Positions 24,641 to 37,105 of a DNA stretch of 64,000 nt are shown here, in pieces (the stretch's first letter is position 1; each line of letters starts with the position of its first letter). This DNA comes from Viola odorata (lineage: Eukaryota > Streptophyta > Magnoliopsida > Malpighiales > Violaceae). The translations under genes were made by a program, and so were the position numbers. The notes under the pieces were generated by a model that saw nothing but the letters and a program-made list of their open reading frames with translations, did no database searches and was not told where the DNA came from. Location: the NCBI GenBank assembly GCA_963691705.1, contig OY829542.1:44079105-44143104 (forward strand), given 5' to 3'.

Positions 24641-25209
24641 TAAAAACCTTCCGCAAAAAAAAAAAAAAAAAAAACACAACACTTTTCCTTTTCTTCTACA
24701 AAATCCTTCTTTTTTCCTCCCTCGCAAAGTCCTTTCGATTATTAGCAGGCCCATGCATGTGCATATTTCACTCGGATTGACATTGCAAATTTAATTTTTG
24801 TGCTATGTTTATTGCATTTTTAGGAGTGTAAATACGTAGCCTTATTTTCTGAGCGTGAGCGCAAACACTAATATCTGGTGAGGATTGCTTACAGTTGCAT
24901 GTCATGGGAAAGTCTTGTTCTTGAGGTCGTTATTTCCTGAACGAGACGCATACGTTATCTAGACTTGAATCAAATCATGTTTGTATAACGAAATTTGGAC
25001 TAACATTTAATTTTTTTTTTGATGAATTTACTTTCTTAAACAAAGAAATCATTTTCATCCCAACAAAAAGGCTTGGGGGCAAGCCAAAAAAAAAAAAACT
25101 TAATGTAGGAATACGTGATGTATCTTACATAGGCCATTTGCTTTTTTCCATCTATTGCTGCTTCGCATTTGTTTCCTTCCTATTTGCAGGATACAAATAT
25201 GCTTCGGTA

Positions 25210-25470
25210 GAATCTCACACCACAAATTGGGTCTTTGATGGAAAATCGTTGTACAAGCCTCAAATTGGGTCTTCAATGACAAAGTCGTTGTAATGCCCTC
25301 ATCGTGGATTTCCATTAAAATCCGATCAACATTCACAAATTGGGTCTTCGATGACAATATCGTTGTAAAGCCCTCGCCATTGGGTCTTCGATGACAGCAT
25401 CGTTGTAAAGCCCTGTAAAGCCCTCGCCATGGGTCTTCGATAAGAAATCATTGTAATGCCCTCGTCATGA
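25210..25470 (+). repeat. Minisatellite, about 50-bp unit, 5 copies
   Basis: Units contain TTGGGTCTTCGATGACA, TCGTTGTAA and GCCCTCGCCAT with variation. It directly precedes the next array in the same element. Confidence 0.85.
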
Positions 25471-25499
25471 ATTTCTATCAAACAAATCCAGATAAACTT

Positions 25500-26120
25500 T
25501 CCTCATTATCAAAGAAGAGAAGATCACCATCTCCTCACTATCAGAGACAACCGATTTCAATATCAGAGATCATCAACGTCATCACTATTAGAGACAACCG
25601 ATTTCACTATCAGAGATCATCAACGTCCTCACTATTAGAGACAACCGATTTCATTATCAGAGATCATCAACGTCATCACTATCAGAGACAACCGATTTCA
25701 CTATCAGAGATCATCAACGTCCTCACTATTAGAGACAACTGATTTCAATATCAAAGATCATCAACATCATCACTATCAGAGACAACCGATTTCACTATCA
25801 GAGATCATCAACGTCCTCACTATCAGAGACAACCGATTTCACTATCAGAGATCATCAACGCCATCACTATCAGAGACAACCAAATTCACTATCAGAGATC
25901 ATCAATGTCCTCACTATCAGAGACAACCGATTTCACTATCAGAGATCATCAACGCCCTCACTATCAGAGACAACCGATTTCACTATCAGAGATCATCATT
26001 TCCTCATTACCAGAGAAGATCATCATTTCCTCAATATCAGAGATATCCATTCTCATTATCAGAGAAGACCATCCTCCTCATTATCCGAGAAGACCATCAT
26101 TCTCACTATCAGAGACATTC
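25500..26120 (+). repeat. Minisatellite based on ACTATCAGAGA, about 60-bp higher unit
   Basis: Roughly ten copies of the pair TCACTATCAGAGACAACCG and ATTTCACTATCAGAGATCAT. The open frames across it (25467-25742 and 25905-26267) simply mirror the repeat and are not regarded as genes. Confidence 0.92.
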
Positions 26121-26329
26121 CCCTCAAAGGTACGTTACTATCAAACCAACATCACACCAAAGGTACGTTCTAAATTTACAATTCTGCAATTTACGTTTTT
26201 CCTCACTATCAGAGTAGTTGTCATTTACATTTCTGAATTTCTGCATTCTCCCTCAATATCCGAGTAGTCTGCATTTATTTTCCCGCAATTGGCATTGTTC
26301 CTGAAGTTCCCTACTATATTTTCAATTCA

Positions 26330-26545
26330 TGTCTATCTACTACTCCTCCTTGAGCGACTATATTTTTTCAATACATGTCTATCTATTACTCCTCCTTGAG
26401 CGACTATGTTTTTCAAAATTCTACATTTCTGCATAATTATTACTCCTCCTTGAGCGACTACTTTTCTGTCTATCTAAAAATACTCCTCCTTGAGCTACTA
26501 CTTTTCTGCATATCTAAACTACTCCTCCTTGAATGACTATACTTT
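26330..26545 (+). repeat. Minisatellite with CTACTCCTCCTTGAGCGACT
   Basis: Five copies of CTCCTCCTTGAGCGACTA with variable spacers (ATTTTTTCAATACATGTCTAT). Confidence 0.88.
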
Positions 26546-26960
26546 CAGCACCAGCATCCGGAGAGCGATAGCCTCGCACGGTCGTGTAGTTATATTTCCC
26601 GCATCAGCGTCCGAAGAGCGATAGCCTCGCACGGTCGTGTAGTTACATTTTCCGCATCAACGTCCGGAGAGCGATAGCCTCACACGGATCTTCATTCACA
26701 TTTTTCCACATCAACGTCCAGAGAACGATAGCCTCGCACGGTCGTGTAGTTACATTTTAGCACCAATGTCCGGAGAGCGATAGCCTCGCACGGACACGCT
26801 TCCACATTTTCACGTCAATGTCCAGAGAGCGATAGCCTCGCACGGACCTTCATTCACATTTCTCCACATCAACGTCCGGAGAGCGATAGCCTCACACGGA
26901 CATGCAGTCTCATTTTTTCATACCAGCATCTAGCAATGTGATAGCCTCACCCAGACCAGA
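26545..26960 (+). repeat. Minisatellite with CCGGAGAGCGATAGCCTCGC
   Basis: Eight copies of GTCCGGAGAGCGATAGCCTC followed by GCACGG(T/A)C, about 50-60 bp apart. Confidence 0.9.
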
Positions 26961-27082
26961 ATTTAAAGCTCACCCTACTCCTAGGTAAGTCTTTAACATT
27001 TCTAAAACCGTGGTAGTACTTGGGGCAACTGTCATTATTGCTTATCAAAAATTTCAGTTACACTGTATTTTTGATCAGACAG

Positions 27083-27097
27083 TAAAGAGGGGGCAAC
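27083..27097 (+). promoter_or_regulatory. Polypurine tract before the 3' LTR
   Basis: TAAAGAGGGGGCAAC sits immediately before the TGTTGCTACC start of the 3' LTR, the expected position and composition of the plus-strand priming site. Confidence 0.85.
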
Positions 27098-29897
27098 TGT
27101 TGCTACCCGATTTTTGATTTTTTCTCGTCATATTTTTGTATTTTTACGCTTATCGCATTTAATAACTAATATAGGTCAAATTTCTGTCGATTCTTGGTCC
27201 TAGGCTAGTTTGTTTAATATTCCGTGTCATTTCGTGCCTTTTTAATTTTTTCATTTTTAACTGTCTTTTCGCTCGAACCTCTTTCACGTCATCTAGTTTG
27301 GTTTCGTTCAATTTTTGTCGTAAAGACATTTATTTTGCATCTGAACGTTTGACATTTTCAAACGAGAAAATAAATTCGTTAAATCAAACTTTCTATTTAT
27401 TTGCTGTATACTATTTATTTCGTCTTATTTTTCTGCACCTTTTAGTCTTTTCGGTTCTAATTTATTTTCGGTTCAAGCAAGTCCATAGATCGAACCAAAA
27501 ATATCCCGTTCGTGCCACAATTAATATGCATTAATGCATAAAAATGTAGCATCATCACAACCATTGATCATCATCTTTGATTCCTCTTTATGCAAGATCA
27601 ACGACTCTCCTTCTCCCTCAACCCTTCCCATCACCAATTAAGGCCATTAAATTCGTTCATCATCACCTCCCTCCCAAACCGACTTTCTTTCCTTCACCCT
27701 CAGCCAAGCATTCTCTACTCCTCATCATCACGAGCATCCCATCGCCGCACTGCGCAAGCTACTCGCCGTTGAATCCCGCGCCCACACCCACGCGCGCCCG
27801 TTTCACCACAAATGTCCTCGAGCTCTTGCCTATAAATACTTTCATCCTCGCAAGAAGAAAAAGGGGGGCCAATTTCATGCTTTAGTCCCCCCTTTTTTTA
27901 TTCCAAGATCTCTCCCTCTGCTTTCAATTTATTTGCTTGCCTCTTAATTAATTAATTTCCTTAGTTTCAATTAATTTTCAATTAATTAATTTGCTTGCTG
28001 TTTTTAATCAATTTCCTCGCTGGTTTGACTTAATTAATTTGTTTGCTGCTTGGTATTTTAATTGCTCCATTTTGGTTTACTCCATTTGTTCTTTATTTGT
28101 TAATTGCTTGAAACTGCTGCTGCGCTACTGCCACCGCTGCCGAGCTGCTGCCGTCGCCGGAGCTGCTGCTGTTTGCCGTTGCTACTGCACTGTTCTCGTT
28201 TGGCCCAAGGAAGAAGACGATGAACAGTGAATGAGGGAAATGTTTAGCTTGTTTGGTTGATGGGCCATGCAATTTGCCTTGGCCCAGGAAAGGAAAAGAG
28301 TAAGGGTGCTTGGTGCGCCCAGGAAAGGAAAAGAAGGAGCTGGGCCATGTAGGCCCAGCGTAAGGAAGAGAAGAGGGCTTGACCCTAGGCTGTTTTGGGC
28401 CCGACAGGTGGGCCCCAATTTTTGGCCCACCGTATTTCGTACCGATACATTGCTCGTTTGTAATATTACTTACCCATCTAGTTTTGCAATTGTTAAAATG
28501 CTCATTTTATTCTAATTCCAATGTTTAACCAATTGTTGTATTTAATCGCTTTATTTACGTTTCTGCAATTTAATAGCTTTATTTACTTTCCTGCAATTTA
28601 ATCGCTTTATTTACTTTTCCATAATTTAATTGCTTTATTTACTTTTTCGTCATCTTTTGCCAAGTACTTAACTGGCCAAGTATTTATTTAATTTTCCGTC
28701 ATCTTTTGCCGAGTACTTAACTGGCCAAGTATTTATTTATTTTTCTGTCATTTAATCGCTTTATTTACCTTTATCAAGATATTTAATTGTTAATTTATTA
28801 ATTGCTTGTCATTAATTATGCCATTTTTTACTAGCTTTTAATTGTTTAATTAATTATTATGCTTGCTTTTAATTATTTAAATTAATTGTTTTACTTTTTT
28901 TTTTTTTGAAGATTAAATTAATTGTTTTACTTGCTTTTTAATTGTCAATCATTTTATTTATTTCCTTGATATTTATTTTACTCGTATTAATAATATCATT
29001 TTGTAGGGTAAAATCAAATCTTCGCTCGCAAGTACATTTTCTCATATCTTTTACTTATTCAATGCTTTCCGCAAATATTATTCATATGCATGTTATTTAG
29101 AAATGTTAAAAATCGAATCATATTTATATGTATGACATAGAATGGTTAGAATTAAAATCAACTCACATGAACAACTTGTTTAATCACTCGCTTTAAATGC
29201 CATGATTGAATGTTTATTTCCATGCTCATAAATACATGTGTTTTGGTGGCTTAGATCGCACACGGTTTATTGCATTCATTAATTGGTACTTTGTTAGTTA
29301 TGCATGCTAGATTACGTAGTAATTAATTAATCATGCACGACCCGATGATGATAAAGAGGGCTCTCGCTTTAGTAAAAAAAAACCAACAATTAATCAGTCC
29401 CGACCAGAAAGGATTAATCAGTCCCGAACGGTCCCTATCGAAAATAACAAAAATGCTAAAGCGGTGAATACCTCTGAGGCCTATAAACAATCGAAAAGTG
29501 GCCCAATTTTTGTAACAGGATTTCGGTTGACACTCTACGATCGTTTACCCTGTAAATGATTGGAAAGTGGCCCGATTCCGTGCGCGGGATTGGTTGACAT
29601 GCTTCGATTATTTACTCATTTTCATGTTAAAAAATGTTTCAAATACCTTTTTACCGGTAACCTTTTAAGGATGTGACTCGGCTGTCTAACACCTTCCCGA
29701 GTCCATAATACGACCTCGAACTGTTGTTCTTTGGTTTAGACCTTTTTGTGCCTTAGTTTTATTTATTTTTATGCCATGACGATTAGGTTCTCTAAACCTA
29801 GATAAATAGGGTGGCGACTTCATTTCATTATGCGAAGCATCCATTTATGCTTAGCATCCGTCCCGAATCGGATCACGTTAAAAACCGAAAAGGGACA
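27098..29897 (+). repeat. 3' LTR, about 2.8 kb
   Basis: Runs from TGTTGCTACCCG to GGGACA and is followed by the ATATG duplication. A TATA box, TATAAATA, lies at 27831-27838. GC-rich patches (about 28110-28430) give short open frames with no domain. The LTR is unusually long and has no intact partner at the 5' end. Confidence 0.85.
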
Positions 29898-29902
29898 ATA
29901 TG

Positions 29903-30750
29903 TAATTATTATTAATTTTTGAGAATGAGAGTGTTTTATTGTTGTGATGCCATGTCATCAAGTGAATATGGTGATGCCATATCAACTACCAACTCGACCA
30001 ATACGATGATACCACGTCATACAAAATGCATACTAACAAATAAAAATTAATATATATAATTATAAATATTTAAAGAGTAAAATAATACATTTTCCTAATT
30101 GACTAAGTTCTCTTTATCGCATCTAGTTGAGGTTCCTTATTTTGCAAAATATTTAATTATACAAATTAAGAAAGTGAACGAAGAAAAACTTTTTTCTTCC
30201 TATATTGAATTTCTCAATTTTTTTCTATATTTCTAAATATCCTCTCTATCTTCTGACAGTAGATTAATTCAAGTGATGACTCTCCCAATATACTTTTTTT
30301 TCCCAAACCCCAACCATGCATCAAGGGTGGACAATTCTCACAATTCAGCCCTTCAAATGTATCTAAACACAATTGTAAGTTGGGTTTGATGAGAAAATGA
30401 GAAAAATGTATTTTGAAGAACGAACATCAAATGTGTTAAATTTTAGTAGTAATATTTTTTTTTTACTCATTTAGGTAGATTGTTTCAAAATGTAGTGCAA
30501 CCTCTTCCCTCCATTTATTTTTCCCATGTTAATTGTTCATTTTTTTTATTTCTCCTTTTTATTTTTCTTCTATTTCTTTACTTTTTTTGATTTTGATTTT
30601 TGATTTACCTATTTTTATATATATAGACAAGTTATATTTTTTTTTGCGAAACATGTAGATAGTTTATATTAAAAAAAATTCAATTACCTCGTTTAAAAAA
30701 AGTTAATTATCTAACTCTTTCAACATTATTATTCTCCGTAAAAAAAAAAA
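29903..30750. other. Target DNA of the outer Tat element, containing dispersed repeat R
   Basis: Repeat R at about 29925-30290 matches 57600-57947 in direct orientation (shared words include GAGAGTGTTTTATT, ATCAACTACCAACTCGACCA and GAAGAAAAACTTTTTT). The rest is AT-rich module sequence. No gene is seen. Confidence 0.65.
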
Positions 30751-31555
30751 TGTAGACATTAAAATTGCGGCCCATTCTAAAATATTCAGCCCAATCCATA
30801 AAGATCCATAAAGCTCATAAAGCCCAAAGGACAAAAGAGTCAAAATCCATTTCATATGCATTTATTAATAATTTGATTAAATATTAAATTAATTAATATT
30901 AAGACCAATGAAATGAAGACATGTGTCATCTTTTCTATTCCAAAATTACCCTTTCGAGCCTATAAATAGAAGCCTCCTTAGAAGGTGAAAGGAGGAGATT
31001 TTTTGGAGACAAGTTGCTGCAGAGATCAAGAACTGAAGCAGATCATCCTCAAGAAGGAAGGAGAAAAACTACAAGGCAATTCAAGGCCAGTTTTCTCTTA
31101 AGCTCCAAGCAAATCAAGAAGAAACCACAAGTAGATTCAAGGCCGATTTCTTCTCAAATCAACCGCAGATCACAAGCTGATTCAAGTCCAAGTCCGTCAT
31201 TAACCGAACTCAAGCTCCAAGCAAATCAAGGAGAAGCCACAAGCTGATTCAAGGTCGGTTTCTTCTCAAATCAACTGTAGAAACCACAAGCTGATTTAAG
31301 GCCAGTTTCTTCTCAAGTCAACCGCAAAACCACAAGCTGATTCAAGGCCGGTTTCTTCCCAAATCAACCGCGGACCATAAGTTGATTCAAGGCCAATCCA
31401 TCAGTCACCAACTCAAATCCAAATCCAGATCCGGAGTGAAGATTGATTCATTAATTAGAGTAATCAAGAGAAGAAGAACCACTTTTACTCTACATTCAAC
31501 ATTTATAATTTGACACGTGTAATTTTCTCCTATTTTAGGAAAAGTTGTGTGTACA
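30751..31555 (+). repeat. 5' LTR of the outer Tat element
   Basis: TATA box TATAAATA at 30961-30968. The downstream half (about 31120-31390) consists of diverged units of about 60 bp containing ACAAGCTGATTCAAGGCC and TTTCTTCTCAAATCAACCGC, so the transcribed leader itself is a small repeat array. The partner is at 56569-57369. Confidence 0.93.
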
Positions 31556-31560
31556 AATCT

Positions 31561-31579
31561 TTGGCACGCCTAGTGGGAC
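31561..31579 (+). promoter_or_regulatory. Primer binding site of the outer element
   Basis: TTGGCACGCCTAGTGGGAC lies 6 nt after the LTR end, the wording seen downstream of the 5' LTR in many Tat-lineage elements. The priming tRNA was not determined. Confidence 0.7.
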
Positions 31580-31630
31580 ATTACTCTCCTCTCATCTCTT
31601 GAATCACACTCCTCAAATCAAGATCCAACG

Positions 31631-34600
31631 ATGAATCGCCTGATTAGAGGTCAGACCAGCGACTCCTCTCCTAAAGCACTTCAAGATCTTCAAGGAGGTC
31701 TTCCAACAACACGTGCTCGCACTAGAGCTGGAAGAGCCCAGTTGGTGTCACCATTGAAGCAATTTTCCCGTAGGGAAAAACCAAGAAGAAAGGTAGCCAA
31801 AGAGGTCCAGACAAGATATGAGGGTTCCTACTATGACTATCACCCAAGTGTAGAATTTGATGTTGGAATTGCTTCTGAAAATACTCCAACTAGGAGATGG
31901 GCAGACTACAGCTTTGATTCCTCTAAATCCTTTGCTGCGGTGATGGCCATTGGCGCTACCAAAGATGCTGAGACTCATTTTCAAGAAATGTCCACAACAA
32001 TTGAAAATTTGACAAAGGCTATAGTAGAGAAAGATGCCCAAATAACTTTCTTGACAGCTAAGTTGGCAAGTCACTCAAGCTCATCAAACAATCCAAACTC
32101 TAGCAGAGGGTCTACTGGTGATGAGAATGCTGAGCGAGAACGGCAGATGAAATACCATGAAGACTTCGCCACGGTGAATAACCTGAATGACAACGACAAT
32201 AACTCCACAATACCTATCGCAAATCTGACAGTTCAGCAGCGCTAGAGGATGATTACTAACACCATCCACACTCAATACGGAAGAGCTTCACAATCCTCTC
32301 TCGGTTACGCGAAAGCGTACTCAAGGTGCATAGACAAACTGCTACTGCTTGTGGGGTATCAACCTCTAAAATTCCAACAATTCGAAGGGAAAGGGAACCC
32401 GAAGCAACACATTTCTCACTTTATAGAGACCTGCAACAATGCAGGAACTTATGGAGATATGATGGTGAAGCAATTTGTTTGCTCACTGAAAGGCGTGGCC
32501 TTCGAATGGTACATTGATATTAGGCCTAGGTCTATGGATAGTTGGGACCAGCATTATTAGAACCGGACCGGACAGCGAACCGAAAATAAAAATTTCATGG
32601 TTTGACCGGGCTCGACCGGATTGAACCATTGGACCATTTTGAACCGGACACACATCGAATCATTCAATCTTAGATAATTAAACCATATTGAACCAACTGG
32701 TTTTTAAATTCTGATGGGCTGGCCCATCAAATTTTCCAAAAAAAAATAAAAATTGTAACTGTAAATTCTAATTTGTGAAATAAATGGGCATGGGCGTTTC
32801 TGCAATTGTAGCATTTGTCATGTACAGTTTTGTAATTTTAGGTGCTGTACCCCCAACATACCACACGAGTACATGAAATTTCAGTTCATTTCTCTCCACC
32901 ATTAGGAATATTAAAAAGTTAAATAAAAATAATTTCAACAGAACCCTTTAATTAACTACAAGTTAATTTTGTTTCTATTATCTAATTTCCTTTGAATTTT
33001 ACAGCACTAACTCTAAATTAATATATTGACCTATTAATTAAATTTATAATCTCTTCTCAGCCGACTCTAGATTAAGTTATTGGTTTTCAAATATTTAAAT
33101 TTATTAGATTGTTCTAGTGTATTTATTTTTTAACTACTTTTTTATTTATGCTTATATTATTTGCCAAGTTTTTTTTTAAATTTTTTTTAAAATTATTTGA
33201 TATAGATTATCATGAATAACTAGGCCTAGAGTACTCATTTTGGGCCCAAATCATCCTACCCAAACAAACGCCTCATGGTCGGCCATATGAGAAAATGCTC
33301 ATCGAATCAAAAACTAAACCCTAGTGCTGCTCATTACTCTTGTTCCCTATCACAACAAACAAGCTCAGACTCGCAGCGGCAACGGTGAATGTCTCTTTTA
33401 TCGCGCATTACGGTACCTCCTTCTTCTTCTATCGCCATTCAGATCTCGCTTTCATTCATTTTTCCATCATCTCCTCTTCTACCATCTCTGTTTGAATCCG
33501 AATTTGATTTTTCACCGGCTTTCTTTCTCGTTTGATTCTGAATTTGATTTAGGCTTAGGCTTCGGTTTCGACTCTCATCAAAATTTAGATAACAATATTG
33601 TTGTGCTTATGAGTTACTTTGCTTGGTGTTTGAATTGGCTCTGCGTGTCTGCTATGAGCGAAGAGGAAGAACAGAAGAAATGAAATGAAGAGAAAAATGG
33701 CGCCGTTTTGGTGGCTCATCGAACCAGCCGGGTCTCAATTGAACCGCCCGGGTCACCGGTTGTGTAAAAATCGGCCGGTTTGGCCGGTCGAACCTGGTTT
33801 GTATGCATATCCGGTCAGATAGCTTAATCAAACCGGAAACTCAAAAAATCCCGGTTGAACCGGTCGGACCGGCTGGTCCTGTCCGGTTCTGATAACATTG
33901 GTTGGGACCAACTGGAAAGAGACTTCCTAACTCACTTTTACAACACTCAACGGATTGTCAGCCTGCCTGAACTAGTCGGAACAAAATAAAGAAAAGATGA
34001 ACCTGTCACTGAGTTCATCGAAAGATGGAGGAACTTGGTCCTTAATTGCAAAGAAAGGATCAGTGAGTCATCTTCAATCGACATGTGTGTCCAAGGCATG
34101 CATTGGGGACTGCTCTACAACTTGCAGGTGAACATGCCACGCACATTTGAGGAGCTTGCAACTAGAGCTCATGATCTGGAAATTCAGATCTAAAGGCATG
34201 GGAGTTACTTGCCAAATGGCTCTCGTGAAAAGGAAGAAGTAAGGAAAGACCCGAAGACCAGCAAAGGGAAGGAAAGCATGGTAGTCACCACAACACCTGC
34301 GAAGATATCCTTCAAAGAGATACAAAGAAAAGAAAAGGTGAAACAAGTTAAGACCGAGTACAAGCCTTTCAAATCTCAAAGAATTAGACTCGGAAGTCTA
34401 CGACATTCTAGACCAACTTCTTAAACAAAAATTGATCGAGCTTCCGCCATCAAAGCACCCAGAAGAAGCGAACCAAATTGACAACCCCAGGTATTGCAAA
34501 TATCATCGAATAATCAGTCATCTGGTAGATAAGTGTTTTGTCCTTAAAGACCTCATTGTTCGTTTGGACAACGAAGGCAAGATAAAACTCGATAATGGAG

Positions 34601-36922
34601 ATGTTGTGGACGCCAATTACATCACAACCATCACAAAGAACGATGCTAAGCCAATTATGATTGCATTTGGGTCATTTGATCCTATTCCATTGTCGCAAGC
34701 TTTAGGTCAGAACCCAGTCGCCTCTCAACCAATGGTACTGCCAGCTGAGTTACCGCAGGGGGCAGTCCTAGTAGAATTCAGCACTGGCGAAGAGGTCAAG
34801 GTAATCTATGCCTACCCTGGGATGCCAAAGATAGGAAACCCCTATGGGCCAAGCCTGTACGAGTTGATGACTGACGAATTGGACGTTTAGGAAACAAGCT
34901 CTGAGTCCGAAGATGAAATTAACGACGGATGGTCAACCTTCAGAAGAAAGAAGAATAAGAAAGTTCTTCCAAAAAGAATGCCATCCTCAAAATACCCTCA
35001 TGACGTCTCTAGCAAAGATTGTGACGTTCAACCAGAAAGGTGGGGTCTTCCAGGTGAGCCATCAAAGACCTCCCAAGAAGCTGGGACTGTTGATATGCCT
35101 CGCGACGGAAAGGCTTTGATCCATGCGACAACAAAGCCAGAACAAACGCCTTGTAAGGCTCACACTCATCCAACGTCTAGAAAAGGGAGGCACCATGCTC
35201 TCGAATGCTCAACATCGGGGTCTTCATCTCAACCAAAAGGGACAGCGACTCGTGAAAAGTATGTCCCAAAAGAACCATCTCCTGAAGATTGCGTAGCAGT
35301 CTACATAGTCAGTGTGGAGCAAGATGAAGGATTTGACCACGAAGATGCTGATGTTGTAAAAAAGTTGAAAGAGGTTCCATCAAATGTCACTTTAGCCAAA
35401 ACTCTTGATCTCTCTTCAGAAGTCAGGATGTCACTAGTACAAGCACTAGTAGATCTAGCCAAATACAAGGAAAGACTGTTGAAAATGGTTGATCAGCCAT
35501 CCCACACCGAGTGTTTTAATGCAATCACATTCAGTGATGATGAGTTGCTACTAGGGTCTCGTTTGCACAACATGCCTCTTTATGTTGCAGGATACATTCG
35601 GGAAGAGAAGGTCAGAAGGATACTCATAGATCAAGGGTCAGCAATCAGTATCATACCCATCCATAGAATGAAGAAATTGGGCATCACCATGTCTGAGCTT
35701 TCCGAAAGTAAATTGGTCATCCAAGGTTTCAATCAAAAGGGTTAAGCTGTCATTGGCGTGATTCAAGTGAAACTAGAGATCGAAGAATTGGTATCTACTG
35801 TCATTTTTTATGTGATTGATGCTAGAACATCCTACCAGCTGCTCCTCGGAAGGATTTGCTTACATGAAAATGGAGTTATCCCTTCAAGCTGGCACCAATG
35901 CCTCAAATACATTCGCAATGGAGAGGTAAAATGTGTTAAGGGAGAAACCAATCCATTCAACAAAGAAGAATCACATTTTGTAGACACCAAATTCTTCTCA
36001 GAGTAAAAGGTCCCTTTAGAAGCCTTTCCTATCTCCGCACCAGAATGTAAGAGGAATGAAGAAAGCTCTTCTTCTGCCACAAGGGCAGCACCTGTATTTA
36101 TAAGAGCTTCGCTTTCCAAAACCGCCATCACTGAGGGAGTAGAGGTCTTAAAAAAGAGTATGACTCTCCCCATTCCCATGATTTCAACACAAGTCCCAAG
36201 ACCATCCAAGCTGGAAACTCCCCAGGAGACAAGATCTGAAGATATAAAAAGCGAAGGATCAAAAGGACGCAGCCGAGGATGGTATGGCCCAAAAGTCGAA
36301 ATACTCTTCGAGAATGATGGGTACAAAAAAAGGGAACCTCGCCAACTTGGTGACTTGGATGCAGTCCTTTCTAGCGGAAAACCATCTACAGAAAGGCAAA
36401 GGTTCGGGATCGATTTTCTACAAGATCCTCCCACCAAGATCAAAGTCAAAAAAAGGCCTCCGCGATCCCAATTATGATACAAATATGCGTAGTTGACAAA
36501 GAGACCTCTAAGGAGGAGAATCTCTCTGTATTCAGCCGTATCTAAGGAGAAGCGGCTAAGGTCTCTATTTTTGACAGGTTAGGAGACAAAACTCCCCTAA
36601 AGCCTGAACTTCCGACACCGCCACAGAAGAAGTTTGTCTTTACACGGCTAGGACCTAATATCCTGAACCAAAATGGAAATTCCAAAAGGCAGAAGCAGAA
36701 GAGAAAAAGTGTTGCACGACGATTCTTCTACAATGCTGAAGACATGGAGGTTGAGGATGCTAATTGTGCTTCTATTGAGGAAGTGTCAAATGAAGATGAA
36801 CTAGAGCTAGCTCCGCCAACATTCGAGGAAAGGGGGCAAGCCACAATTGATAAATTGGAAGTAATCAATGGATTACACATCGGACTCATCAATTATAGGG
36901 TCTTGAATCGCTTCTATGCCTA
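31631..36922 (+). pseudogene. gag-protease of the outer Tat element, broken
   Basis: Gag begins MNRLIRGQTSDSS (31631). The gag core follows at 32249-32540 (GYQPLKFQQFEGKGNPKQH) and resumes after a transposon at 33901 (WDQLERDFLTHFYNTQR). A Tat-type zinc knuckle, CKYHRIISHLVDKC, lies at about 34495-34535. The aspartic protease at about 35590-35870 has the active-site region LIDQGSAISIIP and the flap-side motif LLLGR. Downstream come linker sequences including RGWYGPKVEILFENDG and IFDRLGDKTP. In-frame stops at about 32243, 33987, 34192, 34888, 35743 and 36004, plus frameshifts near 34375 and 36477, kill the frame. Most stops read as Gln codons changed C to T. No polymerase follows. Confidence 0.87.
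32551..33900. mobile_element. MULE-like non-autonomous transposon in gag
   Basis: Flanked by a perfect 10-bp duplication, GTTGGGACCA (32541-32550 and 33901-33910), which is also exactly the gag sequence expected at that point. The ends are inverted: the left end reads CATTATTAGAACCGGAC and the right end reads inversely AATGTTATCAGAACCGGAC. Subterminal regions are rich in CCGG-type words. A 9-10-bp duplication fits Mutator-like elements. The body includes a promoter- or 5'-UTR-like stretch (about 33300-33690) that looks like captured host sequence but is not recognised; the 119-codon frame at 33324 has no known domain. Confidence 0.82.
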
Positions 36923-37105
36923 AAAATCATCGCCGCTACTCCTAGCTGCAAGAGGATAAACTGCAAAGCCAAACAAAGAAAATAAAATAAAAAAATTTGA
37001 ATTAAGTCATAACTTGATCCTTCTTCTTTGAAGGTACGTAGGCAACTTGACATATTTCAAGTGCAGTCACATTGCAAATTTTTTTATTTATTTCACATCA
37101 CTCAT
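36923..37105 (+). other. Tat-type non-coding linker
   Basis: Contains ACTTGATCCTTCTTCTTTGA followed by AGGTACGTAGGCA (near 37035), a conserved non-coding phrase downstream of gag-pro in many Tat elements. It ends at the insertion point of the second element. Confidence 0.6.

Larger units (their letters stand above)
21965..29897 (+). mobile_element. Non-coding 7.9-kb LTR retrotransposon (LARD-like or internally deleted)
   Basis: Both ends start with TGTTGCTACCCGATTTTTGA (21965 and 27098). The element ends GGGACA at 29897 and is flanked by a perfect 5-bp duplication, ATATG (21960-21964 and 29898-29902), so it is one insertion event. No gag or pol coding sequence is visible. Internal remnants include GGGAGGCAACCCACG (near 23253) and TTGGGGGCAAG runs, as in Athila-like regions downstream of pol, so an autonomous ancestor may have lost gag-pol by deletion. 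Five minisatellite blocks fill 24.4-27.0 kb before the polypurine tract. Clade assignment is uncertain. Confidence 0.85.

Noticed and set aside
25467..26267. Frames rich in Ser, Ile and Arg repeats
   Set aside because: They mirror the ACTATCAGAGA minisatellite in the LTR element.
25500..26960. Regular short repeats resembling a CRISPR array
   Set aside because: Eukaryotic context, imperfect units without unique constant-length spacers, and location before an LTR polypurine tract.
33324..33683. 119-codon plus frame inside the MULE-like element as a real gene
   Set aside because: Leu/Ser/Phe-rich without a known domain; possibly captured leader sequence, too weak to call a gene.
35832..36482. 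216-codon minus-strand frame
   Set aside because: Antisense shadow of the protease and linker region of the outer Tat element; its composition has no domain character, unlike the antisense frames at 50-53 kb.
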